Numbered from the stretch's first letter, positions 32,908-41,477 are shown. The stretch: 53,866 bases of DNA from Lachnospiraceae bacterium M18-1 (GCA_000403295.2 KE159605.1:1548213-1602078); one strand, 5' to 3'. Made by a program: numbers and translations. The notes: generated by a model not told the origin, from the letters alone.

Positions 32908-35900
32908 TTAAGCTCCTCCGGTCTTCCTGCGCAGTATCCTTTCCCGCACATGTCCTCCGGCCGCCAGGAAAAGCAGCAGCACCGCCCCCGAGACAGAGCA
33001 GCCGGCTCCGGCCTTTCTCCCCGGGGCATGGTAAACCAGTTCCACATCATGCTTCCCCTTCCCGATCGAAAATCCAAGAAAAGCCGTATTCACCTTCTCC
33101 GTTTCCACAGCCTTCCCATCCATCCTGACTTCAAAATTCGGATCATACGGAATCGAGGTCACGAAATACCCTTCCCTTTCCACATCAACAGAACCCGCGA
33201 TCACATTTCCCTTTGTCCGTTCCCGGTCCAAATGCAGCTCCGACTGGTACAGCCTGCCGCTTTGTTCTTCCTTCGTTTGTTTCGCCCAGTTTCCCAGAAA
33301 TCCTGTAATCCCCGTAATCTCATAATCCCCTTTTCCCAGCGAAAGCTCCGCCTGCTGTTCCCCCTGTTCCAGCAGGACCGCAAAGGAAAATGTGGTATTT
33401 CCGTTATAGTAAAAATGATTCCTGGCCGTCAGTTTATTCCGCTCTCCTTTCAGCCGCACCGCAACATCCTGTGACGGATGATTATTTTTCACCTGAAACT
33501 GCAGAAACAGAATCCGATCCGCTTCTGACGCGTCCATGTCTCCAATACCAGAAATATCTACCCGGACCGTCCCCGTCTTATCCGCCTGGATCCGATAACC
33601 ATTCTCCGTCTTAACGATCTGCAGTGAATCTGTTTTCTCCGTCGGAAGTGCGATCTCCGCCGGTTTCAGCGCCTGCCGCACTTCCTCCAATATCTGCCGC
33701 TCCATTTTTATCTCGTTTTCTGCTTTCCCGTCTCCTGCGCTTCCGCCTCCTGCTTGTCTGTCTCCCGCGTTTCCGCCGTCTGCTTTCCTGTCTTCCGCGC
33801 TTCGCCTGCCTGCTTTCTCTTCTCCCGCGCTTCCGCTTCCCGCCGTCCCGCCGTCTGAACTGCCGGATTCCGGGCTCTCCTTTTCCTCAGGCCGTACCGC
33901 TCCATATGCCAGCGCCATCTGGTTATAAGGAAATCCCAACTCATCATATGTATCTTCCGAGATCAGCCGGTCCGTCACATAAGCCACCGGTGCCGCACAC
34001 CGATTTTCATACATATCCATCCCATCCCCGTTTCTCACAAGTTCATACCCAGGAACCTCCTCCTTAGAGATCAGGTACCGGACCCCCATCACCTGCAAAA
34101 AGACCGGATTTTTTGAAACAGACTGCATCAGGTCATTGCGGAACGGCTCCTCCACCTCAAACGTATTTTTCCGGAACTCCTGGTATTCCTTATTATAGGA
34201 GGAAGAATACACCGATGAGATATACTGCCCCATATCCCAGACACGGTTCAGATCCGCCGCGTTTTCTGACTCGCTTCCTGCCTGCTCCAGCCGGTAAAAT
34301 CCCCTGTCTTCCTCCAGAATTTCCCTTATGGCCTGTCCGATCGCCGGATCCGTCACCTTTTCATAAAACTCCCGGCTTTCAATCCGGCCCGCCCTCTCAT
34401 GAAGCACGCTCCCGTACAGAATCAGAAACACCGCCGGAGGCGTCATCAAAAGCATCAGCCCTTTTTTCCGCCAGAACAGCAGAAAGCATCCCGCCATGAT
34501 CACCCCATCCGTCAAAAACAGCATTCCGTACTGTGAAAATTCCGAATTTCTCTGCCCTGCTGCCAGAAGCCCAATGGTCATCAGGAAAGGAATCCCTCCT
34601 GCCGCAAACGAAATCTCTTTGTTCTCGAGCTTTCTAAAATAGCATGCTATCAAATAACAGAGCAGCGGAAGGCACGGGATCAACGACTTGTCCCGGACAT
34701 ACAGCCCCCCGTTGAGCGCCCATGCGAAAAACGGGATCGTCAGAATTGCCGTGCATCCCCAGGACAGCACACGTTCCTCCGCCCTTTTATACGTGAATCC
34801 CGTAAGCAGGACCGTGATCATCAAAGTCGGAAGTCCGATTCCATAGGGCGTATAGATCAGCCGGTCCGCCTGCAGGTTCGGGATCAGCAAAGACGCCAGG
34901 CTGATTCCTGCCGCCGTCTCTTCCCGCCCTGTCAGGGCCGCGGCCGTGGGAATCAGGAGGATCCCGCTCAGCAGCACGGAAATCAGCATGGGCCATAAAA
35001 ACCGGATCCCGTCCCGTAAAAAACCCGCAATCGTAATCCTCTGCCTCTCCTCATCCAGCAAATTGTAAACCATATACTTTCCTTCCGTTTCCCTTCTGCT
35101 CCCATCAGTATTTATATTGCATACTATATTTTTGCAAACAAGTAATTCCTTTATTTCTCTTATCTGATCCTTCTCATGTTTATAGCATGCTATATTTTTA
35201 TCAAAAGAATCTTTTTTATTTCCCGTCTCTTTCATATAGCATGCTATGTTTTTTAAAAATCCATCCTTACATTTTCTCTTTTTATTTAGATCGCATGCTA
35301 TATTTCCGTCATCCAAAATTTTCTTTCCATCTCTTCCGATCTGGCCTTTGCACTCCACATACCGATATATCCCATACAGCACCAGCACCAGCATCCCCCC
35401 GATGCTGAAATAAAAGCTGGTCAATATCATCAAGAGCACACCGAACGTATAAAGCAGCTTCCCGTCCTTTTCAAAATACCGGTCCACTCCCAAAAATGCC
35501 ATACACAAAAAGGGCATATAATTGACAAACATGATCTGACAATAGGAGTGAAAGATCATCGGCCCCGCCAGCAGATACATCAGCGCTGTCATGAAACTGA
35601 TCCTGCCGGAAAAACCGCGCTTCCGCAGCCACATGTAAAGCAGCTCCACCGACGCCGCCAGGCTCACAGCCGAAGCCCCCATCAGATAATCTCCCATTTT
35701 AATAAAAGGAAACAGGTAAGAAATCAGGATCACCGGGCTGAACAGCCCGTAGTAAGAAAAATGATAGATATTCTGCCCTCCCCCGATGTTTGCCGCAAAT
35801 TCCGGAAACAGTTCTCCTGTCTCATAGAACTGCTGCCGGAAATAATCCGGAATCACGCTGTGCTGGCTGATCCAGTCCACATTCGAACCAAAGATTCCCA

Positions 35901-36018
35901 GTCTCCCTGCAAAAAACCAGCAGAAGAATAATGTGGACGCCCCCAGCAGAAGGAAGGGCAGAAGCTGCCCGTACTTCTGTATTTTTTTCTGTCTGTTCCT
36001 CATATATCCGCTCTTCAT
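32908..36018 (-). CDS. YfhO family membrane protein (putative polyprenyl-linked sugar transferase)
   Basis: 1036 aa. About a dozen membrane segments in the first 560 residues, then a large extracellular domain and a final membrane helix near the C-terminus. Conserved start FGSNVDWISQHSVIPDYFRQ and AANIGGGQN fit YfhO. In Bacillus, YfhO works with the GT2 protein CsbB to add GlcNAc to lipoteichoic acid. The same pair is present here, since the GT2 gene at 36044 ends 25 bp upstream. Two unusual stretches interrupt it: a cytoplasmic-loop array of 18-22 residue repeats (about residues 239-320) and a Gly/Ala/Asp-rich tandem repeat (about 725-765). Both keep the frame. Sugar and acceptor are unknown. 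Confidence 0.88.
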   Translation of the reverse strand: MKSGYMRNRQKKIQKYGQLLPFLLLGASTLFFCWFFAGRLGIFGSNVDWISQHSVIPDYFRQQFYETGELFPEFAANIGGGQNIYHFSYYGLFSPVILISYLFPFIKMGDYLMGASAVSLAASVELLYMWLRKRGFSGRISFMTALMYLLAGPMIFHSYCQIMFVNYMPFLCMAFLGVDRYFEKDGKLLYTFGVLLMILTSFYFSIGGMLVLVLYGIYRYVECKGQIGRDGKKILDDGNIACDLNKKRKCKDGFLKNIACYMKETGNKKDSFDKNIACYKHEKDQIREIKELLVCKNIVCNINTDGSRRETEGKYMVYNLLDEERQRITIAGFLRDGIRFLWPMLISVLLSGILLIPTAAALTGREETAAGISLASLLIPNLQADRLIYTPYGIGLPTLMITVLLTGFTYKRAEERVLSWGCTAILTIPFFAWALNGGLYVRDKSLIPCLPLLCYLIACYFRKLENKEISFAAGGIPFLMTIGLLAAGQRNSEFSQYGMLFLTDGVIMAGCFLLFWRKKGLMLLMTPPAVFLILYGSVLHERAGRIESREFYEKVTDPAIGQAIREILEEDRGFYRLEQAGSESENAADLNRVWDMGQYISSVYSSSYNKEYQEFRKNTFEVEEPFRNDLMQSVSKNPVFLQVMGVRYLISKEEVPGYELVRNGDGMDMYENRCAAPVAYVTDRLISEDTYDELGFPYNQMALAYGAVRPEEKESPESGSSDGGTAGSGSAGEEKAGRRSAEDRKADGGNAGDRQAGGGSAGDGKAENEIKMERQILEEVRQALKPAEIALPTEKTDSLQIVKTENGYRIQADKTGTVRVDISGIGDMDASEADRILFLQFQVKNNHPSQDVAVRLKGERNKLTARNHFYYNGNTTFSFAVLLEQGEQQAELSLGKGDYEITGITGFLGNWAKQTKEEQSGRLYQSELHLDRERTKGNVIAGSVDVEREGYFVTSIPYDPNFEVRMDGKAVETEKVNTAFLGFSIGKGKHDVELVYHAPGRKAGAGCSVSGAVLLLFLAAGGHVRERILRRKTGGA
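33721..33850 (-). repeat. 30-bp in-frame tandem repeats in YfhO
   Basis: Four ten-residue units of the form GSAGEEKAGR, RSAEDRKADG, GNAGDRQAGG and GSAGDGKAEN. They form a hydrophilic spacer between AYGAVRPEEKE and the segment ERQILEEVRQ, in the predicted extracellular part. Confidence 0.8.
35059..35304 (-). repeat. In-frame array of GCATGC-centred repeats in YfhO
   Basis: Residues about 239-320 consist of units starting NIACD, NIACY, NIACY, NIVCN and YMVYN, spaced 18, 18, 22 and 18 residues apart. At DNA level each of the first four carries a near-palindrome of the type ATAGCATGCTAT (centres at about 35295, 35241, 35187 and 35121) followed by a T-run, spaced 54, 54 and 66 bp. The block is AT-rich against a GC-rich gene and sits in a loop between membrane segments. 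Confidence 0.8.
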
Positions 36019-36043
36019 CCTTCTTTACCTCTTCATGACCGCT

Positions 36044-37090
36044 TTACTGCCTGTAACCGCTTAAAACTCCGCCCGATACCTTTTTTTCCTCCCGGCTGTT
36101 CTGCATCGGGATTACGTTCTTATCATCCCGGTTCCTCTTTTTCAGCATAACCGCCGCTTCTTCCCGGCTGTTTTCTTTCAATATGAATACCGGCCTGCGC
36201 TTTGTCTCCAGATAAGTCTTCGACAGGTACTGCCCCACGATCCCTGTACAGAACAGCTGGATCCCGCTGACCAGAAAAATGATGCATACAAGCGACGGCC
36301 ATCCGGACACCGGATCCCCCCACACCAGCGTGCGCACGATGATAAACAGGATCATGAAAAAGGACAGCCCGCAGAACACCATTCCCATGACCGACGCCAG
36401 CGAAAGAGGCGCCACCGAAAATCCTGTGATCCCTTCCATTGAATACCAGAAAAGCTTGCGTACAGACCATTTCGTCTCCCCCGCGGATCGCTCTACATTC
36501 TCATATTCCAGCCATTTCGTCTCAAAGCCGATCCACTCAAAGATTCCTTTCGAAAAACGGTTATATTCACTCATTTCCAGCACTGCGTCCACCATCCTGC
36601 GGCTCATCAGCCGGTAGTCCCTGGCCCCGCTCACAAGTCGGATCTTGGAAATGTGATTGACAAAGTCATAAAACTTTTCCGACAGGAAGGAACGGATCTT
36701 CGGTTCTCCGGTCCTGGTCGAACGTTTTGCCGCCACACACTCGTACCCCTCTTCCGTCACGATCCTGTACATTTCGGGCAGAAGTTCCGGCGGATCCTGC
36801 AGGTCTACATCCATCACCGCCGCAAAATCTCCCGTCACATTTTTCAGCCCCGCATAGATCGCAGCCTCTTTTCCGAAATTTCTGGAAAATGACAGGAAAC
36901 AGCAGCGTCCGTCCTGTTCACTCAGCTTTCTCATGAGTTCAAGTGTTCTATCCGTCGAACCGTCGTCCACAAACAATAATTCAAATTCTACCTCCGGCAT
37001 CCCGTCCATTACGGCCGACATTTTTTCATAATATACCGGCAAAGCCTCCTCTTCATTCAGACAAGGAACTATAATGCTGATCTTTTTCAT
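36044..37090 (-). CDS. GT2 family polyprenyl-phosphate glycosyltransferase (CsbB/GtrB-like)
   Basis: 348 aa. N-terminal GT2 domain: IIVPCLNEEEALP, FVDDGSTDRTLE, the metal-binding DVDLQDPP (about 94-101) and an acceptor region ending in RFSKGIFEWIGF. Two membrane helices at about 230-295 and a basic tail. This is the layout of enzymes that load a sugar onto undecaprenyl phosphate at the inner face of the membrane. The downstream YfhO gene would then move or use that lipid-linked sugar outside, as proposed for CsbB/YfhO in teichoic acid glycosylation. A GtrA-type flippase gene is not seen nearby. Confidence 0.9.
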   Translation of the reverse strand: MKKISIIVPCLNEEEALPVYYEKMSAVMDGMPEVEFELLFVDDGSTDRTLELMRKLSEQDGRCCFLSFSRNFGKEAAIYAGLKNVTGDFAAVMDVDLQDPPELLPEMYRIVTEEGYECVAAKRSTRTGEPKIRSFLSEKFYDFVNHISKIRLVSGARDYRLMSRRMVDAVLEMSEYNRFSKGIFEWIGFETKWLEYENVERSAGETKWSVRKLFWYSMEGITGFSVAPLSLASVMGMVFCGLSFFMILFIIVRTLVWGDPVSGWPSLVCIIFLVSGIQLFCTGIVGQYLSKTYLETKRRPVFILKENSREEAAVMLKKRNRDDKNVIPMQNSREEKKVSGGVLSGYRQ

Positions 37091-37162
37091 GTCTTTTCCT
37101 CTCCTTTACAGATTATCTGCCTTTTACGCACCTGTTCTTCTCGAACAACTACACTTTATCCC

Positions 37163-37230
37163 ATATTATTAAAAATCCGGGAAAAAATATCTTAAATTTT
37201 CTTAAGAACCAAACAAACAATTTCTTAAGA
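37163..37230 (-). promoter_or_regulatory. Possible promoter and TTAAG direct repeats upstream of the GT2 gene
   Basis: On the minus strand TTAAG occurs at 37205-37201 and 37195-37191, ten bases apart, just upstream of where a -35 would be for the -10-like TAATAT at 37168-37163. A further TTAAG lies at 37228-37224. Direct repeats one helical turn apart are typical of OmpR-family regulator sites. The rest of the 409-bp gap (37091-37499) is very AT-rich. Confidence 0.4.
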
Positions 37231-37341
37231 GCATAACAGACATTTTCTGAATGCTTGTTTTATTAGCAGATACGATTCGCAGTAACTATTGATATTCTAT
37301 AGTATATCCCAAAAAAATCACAAAACATTCACAATCCGTAA

Positions 37342-37361
37342 TTATCACAAACTTGTGATAA
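37342..37361. promoter_or_regulatory. Palindromic operator-like site upstream of purC
   Basis: A perfect 9-bp inverted repeat with 2-bp spacer, TTATCACAA-AC-TTGTGATAA. The half-site TCACAA also occurs at 37318-37323 and 37329-37334. It is 20 bp upstream of a possible purC -35 and about 250 bp from the GT2 start. No known regulator is assigned. Confidence 0.55.
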
Positions 37362-37380
37362 AGCAATTATGAAAAACATA

Positions 37381-37410
37381 TTGATTTTTATCCAAAAAAA
37401 TGGTTATCTA
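37381..37410 (+). promoter_or_regulatory. Possible purC promoter
   Basis: TTGATT (37381-37386), 18-bp spacer, TATCTA (37405-37410). The leader of about 80 nt shows no purine riboswitch core. AGTGAGGTG lies a few bases before the purC start. Confidence 0.4.
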
Positions 37411-37499
37411 TATATAGGGTGTCTTGCTGGGACAGAGCTTTTCCGTCCCCGGCTTTTCCATCCCATATTACTGAAAATAAAAAGAGTGAGGTGCACAAG

Positions 37500-38360
37500 A
37501 TGAAACCGATAAAAGAAGGAAAGGTCCGCGAGATCTATGACAACGGCGACAGCCTGATCATGGTTGCCACAGACCGGATCAGCTGTTTTGATGTGATCCT
37601 GAAAAATGATGTGACCAAAAAAGGAACTGTATTGACACAGATGTCCCGTTTCTGGTTTGATATGACAAAGGATATCCTGCCCAACCACATGATCTCCACC
37701 GATGTGGCCGACATGCCGGAATACTTCCGTCAGCCTCAGTTTGACGGCAGCAGCATGATGTGCAGGAAGCTGAACATGCTCCCCATCGAATGTATTGTCC
37801 GGGGATACATCACCGGAAGCGGCTGGGCCAGCTATCAGAAGGACGGTACGGTATGCGGCATCACACTGCCGGAAGGACTTCAGGAATCCGACCAGCTTCC
37901 CGAACCGATCTACACGCCTTCTACCAAGGCCGAAATCGGAGACCATGACGAGAACATTTCATATGAACAGAGCATTGCCCATCTGGAAAAATATTTTCCG
38001 GGCAAGGGTGAAGAATACGCATCCAGCCTCCGCGATTATACCATCGCTCTCTATAAGAAATGCGCGGATTATGCAAGAAGCCGGGGAATCATCATCGCAG
38101 ACACGAAGTTTGAATTTGGCCTGGATGAGGACGGCAATATCGTCCTCGGCGACGAGATGCTCACACCGGACAGCTCCCGCTTCTGGCCTGCCGACGAGTA
38201 TGAGCCGGGACACGGCCAGCCCTCCTTTGACAAGCAGTTTGCCCGGGACTGGCTCAAGGCAAACCCAGGAAATGACTGGACACTGCCGGAGGAGATCGTA
38301 GAAAAGACGATCGGCAAATATCTGCAGGGATATGAGATGCTGACCGGGGAGAAACTCTAA
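37500..38360 (+). CDS. purC: SAICAR synthetase PurC
   Basis: 286 aa from the ATG at 37500, preceded by GAGGTG; the frame upstream to 37419 is non-coding. Signature KEGKVREIYDNGDSLIMVATDRISCFD at the N-terminus, IECIVRGYITGSGW, and the second SAICAR motif ADTKFEFGLDEDG followed by GDEMLTPDSSRFW. It joins CAIR and aspartate using ATP in purine synthesis. The gene is alone: no other pur gene is in the window. It is followed by a large hairpin. Confidence 0.96.
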   Translation: MKPIKEGKVREIYDNGDSLIMVATDRISCFDVILKNDVTKKGTVLTQMSRFWFDMTKDILPNHMISTDVADMPEYFRQPQFDGSSMMCRKLNMLPIECIVRGYITGSGWASYQKDGTVCGITLPEGLQESDQLPEPIYTPSTKAEIGDHDENISYEQSIAHLEKYFPGKGEEYASSLRDYTIALYKKCADYARSRGIIIADTKFEFGLDEDGNIVLGDEMLTPDSSRFWPADEYEPGHGQPSFDKQFARDWLKANPGNDWTLPEEIVEKTIGKYLQGYEMLTGEKL

Positions 38361-38394
38361 AGAATTGTCTGCAGCTCTAAGCTGCAAATACAGA

Positions 38395-38475
38395 GGCGCC
38401 GGCCTGCATCAGTGATACGGGAGATGCACACAGCCGCACAAGGAAATATGCTGCTTCGCGGCTGCGGCCGGCGCC
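38395..38475 (+). terminator. Large hairpin after purC
   Basis: GGCGCCGGCC (38395-38404) pairs perfectly with GGCCGGCGCC (38466-38475), followed by TTTATATTTTT. Inside, AGCCGC pairs with GCGGCT. A smaller stem GCAGC/GCTGC (38371-38385) precedes it. It lies between convergent genes and can terminate purC. No flanking 8-bp repeat was found, so it is not counted with the MITE-like elements. Confidence 0.7.
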
Positions 38476-38528
38476 TTTATATTTTTCCTTGTTACCATCA
38501 GCATATTCCCTTTGCTATTTTGACGTTT

Positions 38529-38759
38529 TTACTCATCAAATTCCAGCACAACAATATCGAACTTGTCCGTAGACTTGATCTCTCTTACAATCCCCTTCCG
38601 GGATTTCAGCCGCTCATAGCTCCGGAAGTTCGCACTCATCCCGAGCATATGCTCGAGTATATAATAATAGGAAGAAGGGAGCACTCCCTCCGTTATACTC
38701 ATCTCCTGCCCGATCTGAAAGGCATCCTTATCTTCAATCGTAAACTCCATCAGCCTCAT
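38529..38759 (-). CDS. Small conserved-looking protein of unknown function (76 aa)
   Basis: Not recognised. Acidic at the ends, with an alternating hydrophobic pattern: MEFTIEDKDAFQIGQEM, SSYYYILEHMLGM, FRSYERLKSRKGIVREI and VVLEFDE. No signal peptide or membrane segment. The start at 38759 has GAGGAG at normal distance. It lies 57 bp downstream of the DUF4317 gene on the same strand and may share its transcript. Confidence 0.65.
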   Translation of the reverse strand: MRLMEFTIEDKDAFQIGQEMSITEGVLPSSYYYILEHMLGMSANFRSYERLKSRKGIVREIKSTDKFDIVVLEFDE

Positions 38760-38816
38760 GATATCTCCTCACTTTACAAACTGCCTTTTTGCAAAAATGC
38801 TTCTCCCTGCCGTGCA

Positions 38817-39974
38817 TCATTCATCCGTCTCCTGAATGTTCTCCGGCCTCCTGATCGTCCGCACATTGATCCCGTTCACCTCGATATGGTCGTCCACCGC
38901 GATCACCAGGCACTGCCTGCCGTCGATCACCCGGGTCTCCACCAGGTCCGCCCTGTCCGGGTTTACCTTGATCACCACATCCGGAGTCTCGATATTGAAC
39001 TTCCGCGTCTCCGCAATATTTTCCGCCAGAAGAGAGTTCTTCTCCCCCGCCGCCGCGTCATAATTCTGCTCAAACAGTTCCATATTTTCCGCAGGGACCC
39101 CGCTGTTCTCGAACACCTTTTTCATATCCGTCCTGTCCAGTTCCAGCGGCTCGGGCTCCTCCTTGTGCTCCGCGATCATGTCATTGAGCGTATCATGGAT
39201 ATTGCGGATGATCTCATAATTGCCGTCCTCCCCCAGTGTATCCTCGATCAACAGCTGGAACGCCTCCTTCTGGGTGTCCGCGGACATGGGGCTTTTAGCC
39301 CCCAGCACCTGGTCGATGAGCTCCGGCTGGAGATCCTGGGTCTTCTTCGTATAATACAGGATACCGTGAAGATCCGTATTCCGGTCATTGAACGCCGGGA
39401 ACAAAAATCCCTTGTCCGGCGCCTCCACGATCCAGTCCCGGATCCGGTCCTGAATCCGGTTATCCTCCGCATTGTAGGACAGCCCCGCCTTGGAGAGCGT
39501 GACCGGGCAGATACTGCACATCAGGTATTCATACACATAATCCGACGAGTCATACATCTCCAGGTTATCCGACGCCTTTCCCGGGATATCATACATGGCA
39601 TGGATCAGGATGATATAGTAATTTCCTTCATATATGTAATTCTCGATGATCTTGTCATAAAATTCTTCCAGAAGTATGTCCTCTTCCAGCTTGCTGTTCT
39701 TCAGCTTCATCAAAAATTCCTGTGTCCCGCCGGGCATCTCCTGCTCCAGAGGGAACTCCATATTCAGCATATTCCGCCCGACCCCGCCGGAAAGCGTTTT
39801 CTTGAAAATGTCAAAATACTTGAACGCCTCCTCCTCCGGCAGAGAGAGGAACGCGTCCTTCGTCTCCATCTGCTTGTTCTTCTCATGGTCCACATAGCAC
39901 CCGCAGATCCGCGTGATCGCGCAGTTTGCCGGTGTAAACTGTTTTCTGATCTCCAAAACTTCCTTTTTATTCAT
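38817..39974 (-). CDS. DUF4317 domain protein
   Basis: 385 aa from the ATG at 39974, with GGAGGG upstream; the frame to 40034 is not needed. The whole protein matches DUF4317, a family found mainly in Clostridia: MNKKEVLEIRKQFTPANCAITRICGCYVD at the start, SICPVTLSKAGLSYN and FLFPAFNDRNTDLHGILYY in the middle. Cytoplasmic, acidic, function unknown. A long open frame on the opposite strand is its shadow. Confidence 0.88.
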   Translation of the reverse strand: MNKKEVLEIRKQFTPANCAITRICGCYVDHEKNKQMETKDAFLSLPEEEAFKYFDIFKKTLSGGVGRNMLNMEFPLEQEMPGGTQEFLMKLKNSKLEEDILLEEFYDKIIENYIYEGNYYIILIHAMYDIPGKASDNLEMYDSSDYVYEYLMCSICPVTLSKAGLSYNAEDNRIQDRIRDWIVEAPDKGFLFPAFNDRNTDLHGILYYTKKTQDLQPELIDQVLGAKSPMSADTQKEAFQLLIEDTLGEDGNYEIIRNIHDTLNDMIAEHKEEPEPLELDRTDMKKVFENSGVPAENMELFEQNYDAAAGEKNSLLAENIAETRKFNIETPDVVIKVNPDRADLVETRVIDGRQCLVIAVDDHIEVNGINVRTIRRPENIQETDE

Positions 39975-40090
39975 TTTACTTCCCTCCATATCGTTACGGT
40001 TCACAGACAATGACCGCATTGCACAGTCCATCATAACATTCTTTCACCAAAATATCTATTGTTTTTTTACCATACAGCAAGTCCACGGTC

Positions 40091-40237
40091 GTTACAGGTC
40101 ACACCTTGACCAGGCGTGCCCTGTAACTCAGGCCGCCATTTAAAATTGCCTTCGGCAATGGGCGGCCTGAATACCAGCTTTTATGTGCATCCTCCCGACC
40201 AATCAGCGTGGTGATTGGTCGGGGTGTGACATGTAAC
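40091..40237. mobile_element. MITE-like palindromic element, copy C (147 bp)
   Basis: Ends GTTACAGGTCACACC (40091-40105) and GGTGTGACATGTAAC (40223-40237) are inverted with one mismatch. Flanks CCACGGTC at 40083-40090 and 40238-40245 are an exact 8-bp duplication. Internal stems: TCAGGCCGCC/GGCGGCCTGA enclosing ATTGCC-TTC-GGCAAT, and CCGACCAATCA/TGATTGGTCGG. A fragment matching copy A (CTGTTACTGGAGCACCC, about 40251-40267) follows. It lies in the 399-bp gap 39975-40373. Confidence 0.92.
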
Positions 40238-40276
40238 CCACGGTCAGCCACTGTTACTGGAGCACCCGCCTGTATC

Positions 40277-40305
40277 TTGACATTTCCCCAAAAGAATGTT
40301 AACTT
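40277..40305 (+). promoter_or_regulatory. Promoter of the AraC regulator gene
   Basis: TTGACA (40277-40282), 17-bp spacer, TAACTT (40300-40305). AGAGGAGGA precedes the ATG at 40374. It lies about 30 bp after the 8-bp repeat of MITE-like copy C. Confidence 0.75.
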
Positions 40306-40373
40306 TTTAATAATAATCCGAAACAATCGCTCGTAATGTACCCTGCCCTACAAAAAAACAGAGGAGGATTCCC

Positions 40374-41285
40374 ATGCAGACGCAATTATCCAATCTGAAA
40401 GAAATCCGCCCCCACGGCACAAAAGCTTTTCCCTGCGCCATATACCAGACCCGCTCCGTGGGAAAAGGCGTACTCGTCAAGCACCATTGGCACGATGAAG
40501 TCGAGATTCTATATTTTTCCGGCGGCCAGTTCCGCTTAGAGATCAACATGGAGCAATTTCCGGTCAGTTCCGAATGCCTGTATTTCATCAATCCCGGAGA
40601 ACTCCACAGCATCATTACAGAACAATCCGGAAGCCTGTGTGAGGAAGCCGTCGTCTTTTCCCCCGGCATCCTGAGCTTTGATTCCTATGACGACGCGCAG
40701 ATGCAGCTGCTCCAGCCTATGCAGAACGGAAAGATACGCTTTCCCCGCTTTCTCCTTCCCGATCATCCTGCATTTGCTCCTATTTACAGCGCGTTTACAG
40801 ATATCATGCAGTCCTTCGGCCCCTTCACCGAGGACCTTTCCCTCTGCGACGGCGCAGTTACCGACGACCTGACCAGCCAGCTGTACATAAAATCCTCTTT
40901 GCTCCGCATCCTCGCCATACTATCCAGCCATCACCTCTTCACCCCCATGGAGAAAAACCATGACAAACGGGTCGAGGGGATCAAAAAAACACTGACCTAC
41001 ATTCAGGAAAATTATAAAGAAAAAATCTACATCCGGGATCTGGCAAAAGAGGTCTGCATGAACGAACAATATTTTTGCCGATTTTTCAAAAAAGCAATCG
41101 GCCGCTCGCCCATCGAATATGTCAATGAATACCGGATCAAGCAGGCCCTCCGCCTTCTCGAAGAGTCCGACCTTCCCATCACAGAGGTCTGCCTGGAATG
41201 CGGCTACAACAACCTGGGCAATTTTCTCCGGGAATTTCGGAAATATACGGGCACCACTCCGCTGCAGTACCGTAAAAAGGCATAA
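40374..41285 (+). CDS. AraC family transcriptional regulator (cupin sensor)
   Basis: 303 aa. An N-terminal cupin-type sensor (about 20-115; KHHWHDEVEILYFSGG, NPGELHSI) and a C-terminal AraC double helix-turn-helix (about 205-303; IRDLAKEVCMNEQYFCRFF and ITEVCLECGYNNLGNFLREF). Position directly upstream of two alpha-glucosidase genes on the same strand makes it their likely activator; the effector sugar is not known. Own promoter at 40277-40305. Confidence 0.9.
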   Translation: MQTQLSNLKEIRPHGTKAFPCAIYQTRSVGKGVLVKHHWHDEVEILYFSGGQFRLEINMEQFPVSSECLYFINPGELHSIITEQSGSLCEEAVVFSPGILSFDSYDDAQMQLLQPMQNGKIRFPRFLLPDHPAFAPIYSAFTDIMQSFGPFTEDLSLCDGAVTDDLTSQLYIKSSLLRILAILSSHHLFTPMEKNHDKRVEGIKKTLTYIQENYKEKIYIRDLAKEVCMNEQYFCRFFKKAIGRSPIEYVNEYRIKQALRLLEESDLPITEVCLECGYNNLGNFLREFRKYTGTTPLQYRKKA

Positions 41286-41354
41286 GCAGAAACAAAAGTC
41301 ATAATAACGTATTTTTTAATCAGATAAATGAAAGACAGATCCATTTTTAGATAT

Positions 41355-41360
41355 TATAAT
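41355..41360 (+). promoter_or_regulatory. Possible -10 box upstream of the first alpha-glucosidase
   Basis: TATAAT in the 192-bp gap after the AraC gene, without a clear -35, as can be the case for an activator-dependent promoter. The leader holds a weak hairpin (GGACGCCCCG/CGGGACGCC, about 41392-41417). Confidence 0.35.
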
Positions 41361-41477
41361 ACAGCTATAAAGGTTACACCCTGCCGCCTGACCGGACGCC
41401 CCGGAAGATACGGGACGCCGTAAAAGGCAGTCAATAGCGAACGAAAAAATTTTTAAAAATAACATGGAGGTATCATT

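Noticed and set aside
37342..37361. Rex (NADH-sensing) box
   Set aside because: The half-sites are in the opposite order from the Rex consensus (TTGTGA...TCACAA).
37411..37499. Purine or PRPP riboswitch before purC
   Set aside because: The leader is only about 80 nt, and I see no purine-aptamer core or terminator in it.
38395..38475. Another member of the MITE-like family
   Set aside because: A perfect 10-bp stem, but no GTTAC ends and no 8-bp flanking repeat. Treated as a terminator.
38412..40013. 533-aa open frame on the plus strand
   Set aside because: It is the complement of the DUF4317 gene, has no family features and lacks a ribosome site.
41378..41430. Degenerate palindromic element in the alpha-glucosidase leader
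   Set aside because: There are short G-C stems, but no matching ends or flanking duplication could be found.
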